Source of the DNA: Robinsoniella sp.
GTDB lineage: Bacteria > Bacillota > Clostridia > Lachnospirales > Lachnospiraceae
DNA length: 40,805 nt
Assembly (NCBI GenBank): GCA_022788205.1
Contig: JALEVQ010000112.1
Location: 1 to 40,805 of the forward strand
Direction: 5' to 3'
Below, one piece after another: positions 1 to 7,099 of this stretch; the stretch's first letter is position 1, and each line of letters opens with the position of its first letter. The notes beneath the pieces were generated by a model. That model did not search any database, was not told where the DNA came from, and saw nothing but the letters and a program-made list of their open reading frames with translations. A program made the position numbers and the translations under genes.

Positions 1-757
1 ACCGGTTTCCGTTCAGGGCTCTTCCGCAGACCGAACAGTCACATCTTCCATTCGGATCACGGATAAGAACGGAGCAGTGTTTACTGAGAATCAGATGAAT
101 AGTCTGGAGTTGAAGACGATGGAGGGAGCGGTGATTTCAGAAGGCAAGGTGGATGTGAAGATCACATTCTGGCCGATCAAGAGCGGTGTGCCGATCGAGA
201 TCATTCCATATGGGACGGTTGCAGATGGATATCACATCACAGAGATCAGTACTACACCAGAGTCTTTGAACATTGCAGGTTCAGATCAGGCTTTAAAAGA
301 CATGGGAGATACTCTACAGATTATGGATCTTGTGTCAGTGGAGGGACAATCGGAGACTCTGGAGGAAGAGATCGATCTTGCAGACACGTTGAAAGAACGC
401 AATCTGAAGCTCGAGGAAGGAACAGATACCCATGTGACGGTGAAAGTGAAGATTGAGAAATGGGGAGACACGACAGTTGCTTTTCCAGTATCGGAACTGG
501 AAATTCTCTCCTACCCGGAAGGCAAGAATTTAGTGTTTACCCCGGCAGATCGCTTGATGATCGGCGTGCGCTCGGAGGGCGACGGGGAAACGTGGATCAC
601 CGCAGATGAGATCAAGGCTTCCATCAATCTGGCAGATTATCAGGAGGCAGGGACATACAGTGTTCCGGTGGATGTAGAACTTCCGGATGGATTCGAGCTT
701 GTAGCTCCGGTGACGATCTTTGTCAACGTGGAGGAGAGCAGCTCGGATAAAAGATAG
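1..757 (+). CDS. YbbR/CdaR-like domain protein (5' truncated)
   Basis: The reading frame is open from base 2 through the left edge, so the gene starts outside the window; the GTG at 77 is an internal codon rather than a convincing start. The visible part shows beta-rich repeats of the YbbR type, including a stretch resembling 'VADGYHITEISTTPESL' followed by a second repeat ending in a 'LPDGFELVAPVTIFVNVEE' strand. In Firmicutes, proteins of this family (CdaR) sit outside the membrane and regulate the c-di-AMP cyclase CdaA, normally encoded just upstream. The N-terminal membrane anchor expected for CdaR would lie off the window. It ends 35 bp before the HPr-like gene and probably shares its transcript. 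Family assignment is from sequence style and is fairly confident; a CdaR role is inference because cdaA is not visible. Confidence 0.75.
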   Translation, partial: PVSVQGSSADRTVTSSIRITDKNGAVFTENQMNSLELKTMEGAVISEGKVDVKITFWPIKSGVPIEIIPYGTVADGYHITEISTTPESLNIAGSDQALKDMGDTLQIMDLVSVEGQSETLEEEIDLADTLKERNLKLEEGTDTHVTVKVKIEKWGDTTVAFPVSELEILSYPEGKNLVFTPADRLMIGVRSEGDGETWITADEIKASINLADYQEAGTYSVPVDVELPDGFELVAPVTIFVNVEESSSDKR

Positions 758-792
758 AGACAGAATCTTAGAATAGGAGGAGTGAGATTGAT

Positions 793-1083
793 ATGGTAAG
801 TCAAAAGGTTGTGGTGAAAAATCTAAAGGGACTGCATATAAGACCTGTAACAGAAATGTGCAATCAGGCAGCGAAATATAAGTCGATTATCACGTTTACT
901 GTCGGGGACAAAACCGTCAATGCGAAAAGCCTCCTGAGTGTGCTGAGCGCAAAGGTACACTGTGGCGCGGAGATTGAATTTGTCTGTGAGGGAACGGATG
1001 AGGAAGAAGCGCTGAGAAAGATGATCGAGATTATAGAGCAGGGACTTGGAGAGAGGATCGATGGCGAAGAAACGCTCTCTTGA
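793..1083 (+). CDS. HPr family phosphocarrier protein
   Basis: A 96-residue protein with the HPr fold signature. His15 lies in the GLHIRP motif, the site phosphorylated by PTS Enzyme I, with Arg17 next to it. Ser46 lies in the NAKSLLSVLS segment, the position targeted by HPr kinase in Firmicutes for catabolite control. Length is a little above the usual 85-90 residues because of an acidic C-terminal tail. The active-site motif differs from the canonical GLHARPA in having I and V, as is common in secondary HPr paralogues. AGGAGGAG lies at 775-782, about 10 bases before the ATG. It follows the YbbR-type gene closely and converges with the L,D-transpeptidase gene. It could be the main PTS HPr or a Crh-like regulator; having both His15 and Ser46 favours a true HPr, since Crh lacks His15. 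Confidence 0.88.
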   Translation: MVSQKVVVKNLKGLHIRPVTEMCNQAAKYKSIITFTVGDKTVNAKSLLSVLSAKVHCGAEIEFVCEGTDEEEALRKMIEIIEQGLGERIDGEETLS

Positions 1084-1147
1084 TTCCGGCGGATAGATTT
1101 TTAGCTGTTTTATGTGGGAGTGTCGCAAAATAATTGATTTGTCAGTT

Positions 1148-1173
1148 ATGGAGCGAGGCTCCCTTACTTTTTT
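1148..1173 (+). terminator. Possible rho-independent terminator after the HPr gene
   Basis: GGAGC (1150-1154) pairs with GCTCC (1158-1162) around a GAG loop, and a run of six T follows at 1168-1173. The stem is short and five bases separate it from the T run, so this is a modest candidate. It lies 65 bp after the HPr stop codon in a convergent intergenic region. Confidence 0.4.
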
Positions 1174-1177
1174 GCGT

Positions 1178-1198
1178 AAAAATGGAGCGCCGCTCCAT
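1178..1198 (-). terminator. Rho-independent terminator for the L,D-transpeptidase gene
   Basis: Read on the minus strand, ATGGAGCG and CGCTCCAT (1182-1189 and 1191-1198) form a perfect 8-bp inverted repeat. It is followed at once by a T run (A's at 1178-1182 on the plus strand). It is about 75 bp past the stop codon of the minus-strand gene, a suitable terminator position. Confidence 0.6.
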
Positions 1199-1271
1199 AG
1201 ATGATTTCTCACCTATTTTGCAACGCTCCATGTCAAATCCGTGAAACGATGGCTTCCTGTGATTCAATCTG

Positions 1272-3344
1272 TCAGATATTCGGATCGGTAGGATCATAAT
1301 TCTGTGTCAGAGGAATGCGGATCGGTGTCGGTTTTCCGAGAGGTCCCGGTGAACTAGCATCGTCATAGATATAGACGCTGGTTCCGATCGGACAGTTATC
1401 ATAGATCCATTTTGCATCGCCGCATGTCAGACGAATACATCCGGCGGAGGCAGGCTCTCCGAGTTTGTTGTAGTAATCTGCTTTCAAAGTGTGGTTATCC
1501 ATCTGGTAATACGGAACAGAGTGGAACAGGATCTCAGGTGTGATGTGAGAACAATACTGTCCATAGCTCGGACCGTCCAGCGTGTGCCAGCGCAGTTTGT
1601 CGAGTAACTGGAAATAACCTGATGGGGTCCATCCAAGCACAAGACCAGTGGAGCACACGATCGCCTTACATGGGATACCGCCTCTGTAGATGGTGATACA
1701 GTTCATCAGACGGTTGACACGGATGGAGTATGCACCTGTCAGAGGGATAGCACCGGTTGAGCCAAAGTCATAGACAACACCGTCAATCGTGTGGACGCCT
1801 GTGTACATCACTCCGTCGGATCCAAAGTAATAGCGATAATTGTCGATGGCGAGCCAGCCGACGGCGCGTTTACCGTCATGTCCGAGATAATACCACTTTC
1901 CGTCGATCTGTTTCCAGCAGCCGTGCTGCATAGAACCGTCAGATCCCATATAATAGTAGTCGCCGTCACTTGCAACCCATCCATTTTTCACCATTGCTTT
2001 GGTGGAAAGATTGAAATAATATCTTTTATTGTTCAAGTCCATCCATCCGGTCTTTGCGGTACCATCACCGTAGAGGTAATAGGTATTGCCTCCGGTGGTA
2101 ATGAGTCCGGATGTGTTTTTGCCGGATCCGTCCAAATAATACAGACCGCCGTCGATGGTGACGAGACCGCGCATCTTTGCACCTGTCTGTGGGTTAAAGT
2201 AATACCACTGACCGTTGTACTTCTGCCACCCGGTCAAAAGAGCACCGCTTGTGCTTGCCCAGTAGTTGTTGCCGTTGCGCGAGAAGTGGGCATCCGTGAT
2301 CAGGGAGCCATCGGTTCGCACGTAGTAGAGTCTGTTGTTATATTTTATGAGACAGTCTTTTTTCATGACTCCGCTGGTGTCGAAGTAGTATTTCTTGCCG
2401 CTGATGGTGACCCACTTATTTTTGACAGCAGCGCCGTCAGAGCCAAAATAATAGGTTTTGCCGTCCACAGTCGTTCTTGTGTTCGACACGCGTGTCCCGT
2501 AGCGGTTGAAATAGAACAGTTTGCCGTTGACGTGGTGCAGACTGCTGATCATGAGAGTGTAGTCTAATTTTGCGTAATAATATTTACCGGTCGTAGGATC
2601 TTGCTTGTATCCTCTCAGACAGTTGCCCAGTTTATCGAGAAAATAGAGTTTTCCGTTGATCTTATAGGGTCCTGTCTTTCCGAGAATCAGAGAACCATTA
2701 CTGTTGAATGCTTTCATCTGACCGCCGTATAAGAAGACTCCGGCGGAGCCGATTCCATCCGCGTTCAAATAGTAGGTTTTTCCGTTAAACTGGTAGACCT
2801 GATTGCAGACGAGGCGGCACTGCTTATCAAATATCAATAACTTTCCAGTGTAGCCTGGAATTCGCTGTGTGGTGCTTCCGTTGCAGAACAGATGTGCATC
2901 GGAAGGATCACCGTAGAAACGCTCTCCCTTCAGATTTTGAACCCAGCCGACGGAAAGATGACCGTCTGTGTTAAAGTAATACCAAGAATTCGAAAGCGAA
3001 GGTTTTAAAGGTCCGGACCATCCGGTGCGAAGCCTTCCACTCATGGCTGGATCAAAATAGTAAAATTCTCCTGACTTTAAAATATTTTGTCCTGCCAGCA
3101 CTTTGATAGCGCCCGTCTGTTTATATCCGTTTTTGAGATAATAGATACCATCGGGCAGTTGAAGAGGACCTGTATAGTTTTCCTTGGAAACATAATATTC
3201 ACCATTCTCATCTGTCTGCCATCCAGCTGCTTTGGATGTGGCAGAAAAATCAGAAGTCTGTGTTGTTGCAGAGGCAATGAGAGGCGTTCCTAGAGCAAAA
3301 CAGGTAGCGGCACATAGGATAGGTACTAAATGACGTATCTTCAT
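1272..3344 (-). CDS. Secreted L,D-transpeptidase (YkuD) with cell-wall-binding repeats
   Basis: A 690-residue protein. The N-terminus is a signal peptide: a short basic start, a hydrophobic core, then a probable cleavage after ASA near residue 26. Residues about 30-535 are tandem repeats of the choline/glucan-binding type (pattern G-W-x-x-x-x-G-K-x-Y-Y-x-x-x-x-G). The C-terminal ~145 residues form an L,D-transpeptidase domain, with catalytic Cys636 in SAGCIRL and a candidate histidine at 608 in an FHS motif. The usual SHGC is SAGC here, a variant seen in this family. Such enzymes make 3-3 peptidoglycan crosslinks or attach proteins to the wall, outside the membrane. The ATG follows a GAAAGGAG site on the minus strand (about 3359-3366). 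Its divergent neighbour, the amidase at 3649, carries related repeats, so both probably act on the same wall polymer. Confidence 0.9.
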   Translation of the reverse strand: MKIRHLVPILCAATCFALGTPLIASATTQTSDFSATSKAAGWQTDENGEYYVSKENYTGPLQLPDGIYYLKNGYKQTGAIKVLAGQNILKSGEFYYFDPAMSGRLRTGWSGPLKPSLSNSWYYFNTDGHLSVGWVQNLKGERFYGDPSDAHLFCNGSTTQRIPGYTGKLLIFDKQCRLVCNQVYQFNGKTYYLNADGIGSAGVFLYGGQMKAFNSNGSLILGKTGPYKINGKLYFLDKLGNCLRGYKQDPTTGKYYYAKLDYTLMISSLHHVNGKLFYFNRYGTRVSNTRTTVDGKTYYFGSDGAAVKNKWVTISGKKYYFDTSGVMKKDCLIKYNNRLYYVRTDGSLITDAHFSRNGNNYWASTSGALLTGWQKYNGQWYYFNPQTGAKMRGLVTIDGGLYYLDGSGKNTSGLITTGGNTYYLYGDGTAKTGWMDLNNKRYYFNLSTKAMVKNGWVASDGDYYYMGSDGSMQHGCWKQIDGKWYYLGHDGKRAVGWLAIDNYRYYFGSDGVMYTGVHTIDGVVYDFGSTGAIPLTGAYSIRVNRLMNCITIYRGGIPCKAIVCSTGLVLGWTPSGYFQLLDKLRWHTLDGPSYGQYCSHITPEILFHSVPYYQMDNHTLKADYYNKLGEPASAGCIRLTCGDAKWIYDNCPIGTSVYIYDDASSPGPLGKPTPIRIPLTQNYDPTDPNI

Positions 3345-3393
3345 AGTGTTTACAAAACTCCTTTCATAAATATTTTATTTTCTCTTAGAACTG

Positions 3394-3412
3394 GAAATAT
3401 CGGCGATATTTC
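3394..3412. promoter_or_regulatory. Perfect 9-bp inverted repeat in the minus-strand leader
   Basis: GAAATATCG (3394-3402) and CGATATTTC (3404-3412) are perfect inverted copies around one base. The element lies between the candidate minus-strand promoter and the L,D-transpeptidase start, where it could be an operator or an mRNA hairpin. Confidence 0.45.
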
Positions 3413-3433
3413 GCAAGATCTTTTCCTATTAAT

Positions 3434-3462
3434 AATGTACTATAAATTGGAAAAGTTTTCAA
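3434..3462 (-). promoter_or_regulatory. Candidate promoter for the L,D-transpeptidase gene
   Basis: On the minus strand, TTGAAA (3462-3457) is followed after 17 bases by TACATT (3439-3434). The match to the sigma-A consensus is moderate, and it lies about 90 bp upstream of the start codon. Other AT-rich hexamers in the region could serve instead. Confidence 0.4.
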
Positions 3463-3486
3463 TCGAGTTTGCCATTCCTAAAGAAA

Positions 3487-3514
3487 TCTTAAGAGTCTAT
3501 CGGTTTTCTTAAGA
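3487..3514. promoter_or_regulatory. Paired TCTTAAGA palindromes
   Basis: The 8-bp palindrome TCTTAAGA occurs at 3487-3494 and again at 3507-3514, 20 bp centre to centre (about two helical turns). It lies in the divergent intergenic region upstream of both promoters. The spacing is what one would expect for a regulator binding on one face of the DNA, but no regulator gene is present to link to it. Confidence 0.35.
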
Positions 3515-3577
3515 CTTAGAGTGAAGCGAAAAAAGTGTGGTGGATAGAAACAAAAATTACAAAATCATTACAAAAAA

Positions 3578-3606
3578 TTGACAAAAAATGTATAGTATTT
3601 TATAAT
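3578..3606 (+). promoter_or_regulatory. Consensus sigma-A promoter of the amidase gene
   Basis: TTGACA at 3578-3583 and TATAAT at 3601-3606 are both exact consensus hexamers with the ideal 17-bp spacer. The start codon is at 3649, giving a leader of roughly 35 nt that includes AAGGAGAGGAG at 3633-3643. Confidence 0.9.
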
Positions 3607-3648
3607 GAAGAAAAACTTTTATGAAATAAGATAAGGAGAGGAGTACTT

Positions 3649-5916
3649 ATGAGAAACAGGGACAAGAAGAGGACACCGATAAGATATCTATCAATTTTGG
3701 TAGCGTTCATATTAGTGTTTTGCAGCTTTGCGGAAGTGATGCCGCAGGAAAAAGCCACGGTTGAAAATAAGCAGGATGAATCCGTCTGGGTACAAGAGTC
3801 AGGAGTTGAGATAGAGGCAGAAACACAACAGCAAGATATTTCAGAGACGGAGACGACATCGCAAAGTGATCTGGAGACGGAGAGCGAGACAGAGTCAGAG
3901 ACAGATCCGGAGACGGAGAGCGAGACAGAGTCAGAGACAGATCCGGAGACGGAGAGCGAGACAGAGTCAGAGACAGATCCAGAGACGGAGAGCGAGACAG
4001 AGTCAGAGACAGATCCAGAGACAGAGAGCGAGACAGAGTCGGAGACAGATCCGGAGACGGAGAGCGAGACAGAGTCAGAGACAGATCCGGAGACGGAGAG
4101 CGAGACAGAGTCGGAGACAGATCCAGAGACGGAGAGCGAGACAGAGTCAGAGACAGATCCAGAGACGGAATCGGAAAGAACAGCGCAGATTGTGATGATG
4201 TATCTGGGACAGCCGGCTGAGGAGCAGATTGCACAGGCTGTTGTGTTCCAGGCAGATACAGGAGAAAAACAGATTGAAAGTGCAGTTTTGTCCTACACAG
4301 ATCCATCCAACGGGCAGACTGTTCAGGCTGGGGCTGTGGAGATCGTAGAAGATTACATTGCTTTTTTGATTGAGGGTCCGATGCTTGAGCAGGAAGCACT
4401 TCAGACACTTTCTCTGAGTGTGGAGGGTGATGAGATCTTCTGTTCCATTCCGGAATTTATCAACAGTCAGGAGACCGTATCGAGTTCGTTCCAGGAAGAG
4501 GGAACGGTGCCGGCGCAGAGTTCGATTGCGGCATATAGCACAGAGGAGACTGGTCTTGTCGCGCAGGATGCATCGCAGATTGCTAGTATCCTTGAAGCTT
4601 CAGGAGCCGGTGTGAGTACGCAGGAGAACAGAGCGGCGAGCAACATCGTTGTTGTGCTGGATCCTGGTCACGGGGGATGGGATGGAGGTGCCACACGTAC
4701 ATGGAATGGTGTCACTTACATGGAAAAAGAGATCGCATTAAAGATTTCATTGGCAACGAAGGCGGAACTCGAAAAATATCAGGGTGTCACCGTGTACCTG
4801 ACACGAGATTCAGACGTGTATGTGGGGATTAAAGAAAGAGTGGACTATGCCGTGTCGGTCGGAGCGGATGTCCTTGTCAGTCAGCACATCAATTCGACGG
4901 AGCAGACGCAGACAACGGTTTCGGGAGCGCTGGTCTATGTCTCAGTCGGAAAGTATCGCCCAGAGGTGGCGAACGAAGCGAAAGCTCTTGCAGAGGAGAT
5001 CCTTGAAAAGCTGAGCAGCATAGGTCTCAAGAATCTGGGATTTTTGACGCGGCAAAGTGATGACGGGGAGAGATATCCAAATGGAGAGCTGACAGACTAT
5101 ATGGGAATTGTGCGCTATGGAATTTTAGCCGGTCTTCCGAGTATGATTGTGGAGCATGGCTTTGTCAGCAATCCTTCAGACTGCGAGAAATACTATGGCA
5201 GCGATGCCAAAATTGAGGCTCTGGGAATCGCGGATGCACAGGCGATCGCCGAATATTATGGACTAAAGAAGATCAACACAGGAGGGATTCAGCCGGGCTT
5301 CTGTATGGTGAATGGAAAAGTGCGGTATTACACAGCAGATTTGAAGATGGTCACGGGATGGTATCAGATTGATGGAGACTGGTATTACTTCAACCGCTAT
5401 GGAACGATGCTGACAGGGCGCTGGAAATTGCCGGATGGTCTCTACCACCATTTTAACGCCAATGGGACAGCAAAATCGGGATGGACTACGATAAATGGCA
5501 AACAATATTTTATGAACAGCAAAGGTGTCATGCAGTTTGGGTGGCTGAAATATGGCACAAAATGGTATTATTTACAGAGCAACGGTGTGATGGCGGTCAG
5601 TCAGCACATCAAATATAATGGCAATTATTACTATGTAAACCGTTATGGGCGCCGTGTGAGCGGATGGCTGACCTTAGGTACCAGCAAGCTGTACTATGAC
5701 AGCGACGGAGTCCGCCAGCATGGATGGACGCAGATCGGAAACGAGACGTATTATTTCCGAGTATCGAACGGTCACATGGTGAAAAGTTGCTGGATTCAGT
5801 CAAATAGCTGCTGGTTTTATATAAAGTCAGACGGAACCATGGCAAAATCAGAAAGTGTGTATATCGGCGGCAAATGGTATCAATTTTCAGCGTATGGTGT
5901 ATGCCAGAACCGCTAG
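3649..5916 (+). CDS. Secreted N-acetylmuramoyl-L-alanine amidase with Glu/Thr/Ser repeats and wall-binding repeats
   Basis: A 755-residue protein. A signal-type N-terminus (basic residues, then hydrophobic residues ~14-30) is followed by eight copies of ETESETESETDP (residues ~74-169), an acidic spacer likely to be extended. A linker follows to ~330, then a zinc-dependent Amidase_3 domain (~333-535). Zinc-site residues are visible: His341 in DPGHGG, Glu359 in MEKE and His413 in SQHIN, with catalytic Glu502 in VEHGF. The last ~210 residues are choline/glucan-binding-type repeats. It should cleave the amide bond between muramic acid and the stem peptide at the wall, in division or turnover. It is driven by the consensus promoter at 3578 and has a strong AAGGAGAGGAG site. 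Repeat-tract codons vary at third positions but the period never breaks. Confidence 0.93.
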   Translation: MRNRDKKRTPIRYLSILVAFILVFCSFAEVMPQEKATVENKQDESVWVQESGVEIEAETQQQDISETETTSQSDLETESETESETDPETESETESETDPETESETESETDPETESETESETDPETESETESETDPETESETESETDPETESETESETDPETESETESETDPETESERTAQIVMMYLGQPAEEQIAQAVVFQADTGEKQIESAVLSYTDPSNGQTVQAGAVEIVEDYIAFLIEGPMLEQEALQTLSLSVEGDEIFCSIPEFINSQETVSSSFQEEGTVPAQSSIAAYSTEETGLVAQDASQIASILEASGAGVSTQENRAASNIVVVLDPGHGGWDGGATRTWNGVTYMEKEIALKISLATKAELEKYQGVTVYLTRDSDVYVGIKERVDYAVSVGADVLVSQHINSTEQTQTTVSGALVYVSVGKYRPEVANEAKALAEEILEKLSSIGLKNLGFLTRQSDDGERYPNGELTDYMGIVRYGILAGLPSMIVEHGFVSNPSDCEKYYGSDAKIEALGIADAQAIAEYYGLKKINTGGIQPGFCMVNGKVRYYTADLKMVTGWYQIDGDWYYFNRYGTMLTGRWKLPDGLYHHFNANGTAKSGWTTINGKQYFMNSKGVMQFGWLKYGTKWYYLQSNGVMAVSQHIKYNGNYYYVNRYGRRVSGWLTLGTSKLYYDSDGVRQHGWTQIGNETYYFRVSNGHMVKSCWIQSNSCWFYIKSDGTMAKSESVYIGGKWYQFSAYGVCQNR
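3870..4157 (+). repeat. Eight tandem 36-bp repeats inside the amidase gene
   Basis: Eight consecutive 36-bp units each encode ETESETESETDP. They differ mainly at single bases (gatccg/gatcca, tcagag/tcggag) and keep frame throughout. No spacers separate them, so this is not CRISPR. Repeat number could change by slippage or recombination without breaking the frame. Confidence 0.95.
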
Positions 5917-5944
5917 AAACCATGGAGTGATCTGACAGGACGGG

Positions 5945-5990
5945 GAAAGGAGTTTCAGGGGGACGCAAAGTCTCCCTGACAGATAATATG
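5945..5990 (+). promoter_or_regulatory. Ribosome binding site separated from its ATG by a hairpin
   Basis: AAAGGAG at 5945-5951 is about 36 bases before the ATG at 5988, too far for normal initiation. TCAGGGGGAC (5955-5964) pairs with GTCTCCCTGA (5970-5979), 9 of 10 positions, with a GCAAA loop. Folding would bring the site to about 11 bases from the ATG. No other good site is visible close to this start codon. Confidence 0.5.
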
Positions 5991-7049
5991 AATATATTAT
6001 ATATTGGGGGATTGTTCCTTTTACAGATCTTTGTTTTTTTTGAATTCGGTTCTCTCTTTTTCAGAGTATCCCGCAGAACACAATCTTCTGTCACCATGAC
6101 GACACTGGTAGGGTTTATGATGAATTTTGTGGTGTTTGGGCTTGTGGCGCTTCCCGCAATTTTCACGCAGAGATCGTTGTCTTTTCTGAGCTATCTCTGG
6201 ATTGGAATTATAGAGGTTGTCACTATTGTCACATGTCTGGTGTGCTTTAGACAGTGGTGGAGCCTGATTCCTGAGACGGTGCGGGGGCTTCGGCGCCATT
6301 CCTGGATGCTGATTCCTTTGGCAGCTGTTATCTTTGCGCAGGTGATGATCGTCTTTACACATGTCGATGCGACAGCAGATGCCAGCTATTATATAGGTAA
6401 AGTCACAACAGATGTGTATACGAACACGCTGGGATGCTACAATCCATACACGGGTCAGAAGCTGAGCGTGCTGGACAGCCGCCGTGTGATCGCATGTTTC
6501 CCTGAATACAGTGCAGTGATCTCACAGTTTTTTCAGATCCATCCTCTGAAACAGGCAAAACTGATTATGCCGGAACTCGTGATTTTGCTGGTCAATATAC
6601 TATATTACCACATTGGACTTTTACTTTTCGATGGAGACGAGAAAAAGGCAGATGGCGTGGTGTGTTTTGCATTTCTGCTTAATTTTTTCAGCGGCACCAT
6701 CTATACCTCCTCGACCTTTCTGCTCACCAGAACGTATGAGGGAAAGGCTATTTTGGCGAATCTGGTGATTCCAGCAATGATTTACTGTTTCCTTCTTTTC
6801 TGGAAGGAGAGAGAACTCGTTTTTGCAAAATGGTTTTTACTCATCGTGTGCCTGAGCAGCTGCATTTTTTCTTCCTCCTCCATGCTGATCGTCCCGGTAG
6901 GAGTGACAGCAGGAATGATTCCGTGGATTTTTAAGGGGAGGAGATGGGAGTATCTCAAATGGTACATGATATATATCCTTCCAAACATGGTCGTCACTGT
7001 GCTTTATCTTCTGGCTTCCAAAGGGATCTTGCGATATGAGATCACGTAG
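5988..7049 (+). CDS. Polytopic membrane protein, DUF6077-like N-terminal part
   Basis: A 353-residue, very hydrophobic protein with about nine likely membrane segments. One external loop near residues 120-150 contains ATADASYYIGKVTTD followed by a PYTGQ motif. This resembles loops in large Lachnospiraceae membrane proteins of the DUF6077 type and, more loosely, GT-C transferases with an acidic catalytic loop. It ends at a TAG right after a hydrophobic helix, and the next gene starts in another frame 50 bp on with more helices. Together they look like one ~630-residue protein. Whether this is a natural two-subunit arrangement or a broken gene cannot be settled here. It lies between wall enzymes and the glycan operon, and a sugar-transfer or transport role is a guess. 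Confidence 0.55.
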   Translation: MNILYIGGLFLLQIFVFFEFGSLFFRVSRRTQSSVTMTTLVGFMMNFVVFGLVALPAIFTQRSLSFLSYLWIGIIEVVTIVTCLVCFRQWWSLIPETVRGLRRHSWMLIPLAAVIFAQVMIVFTHVDATADASYYIGKVTTDVYTNTLGCYNPYTGQKLSVLDSRRVIACFPEYSAVISQFFQIHPLKQAKLIMPELVILLVNILYYHIGLLLFDGDEKKADGVVCFAFLLNFFSGTIYTSSTFLLTRTYEGKAILANLVIPAMIYCFLLFWKERELVFAKWFLLIVCLSSCIFSSSSMLIVPVGVTAGMIPWIFKGRRWEYLKWYMIYILPNMVVTVLYLLASKGILRYEIT

Positions 7050-7099
7050 ATGAGATGGATTTTGGAAGAGAAAAATGGGCGTGAAATGAGGAGGAAAAT

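Larger units (their letters stand above)
1117..1229. repeat. Nested palindromic element with imperfect terminal inverted repeats
   Basis: GGAGTGTCGCAAAATA at 1117-1132 and TATTTTGCAACGCTCC at 1214-1229 are inverted copies matching at 14 of 16 positions. Inside lie two more palindromes built on the same ATGGAGCG word. That word occurs at 1148 and 1182, and its complement at 1191 and 1224. ATGT is found on both outer sides (1112-1115 and 1230-1233) and might be a target duplication. The block could be a degenerate MITE or REP-like element, or simply a pair of terminators that evolved together. Confidence 0.4.

Noticed and set aside
1791-2567. 258-codon plus-strand frame opposite the L,D-transpeptidase
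   Set aside because: It mirrors the wall-binding repeats, has no ribosome site or domain, and is fully covered by a well-supported gene.
3870-4157. CRISPR-like periodic repeat
   Set aside because: The 36-bp units are contiguous with no spacers, keep the reading frame and lie inside the amidase gene.
3866-4195. Plus-strand Arg/Gln-rich open frame in another frame of the repeat
   Set aside because: A frame shadow of the same repeat; the RRRARQSQRQI pattern is what the repeat gives in the +1 frame.
3707-4408. 233-codon minus-strand open frame opposite the amidase repeats
   Set aside because: It is a by-product of the 36-bp repeat, giving a low-complexity Ser/Leu/Pro/Asp repeat protein. It has no ribosome site or recognisable domain.
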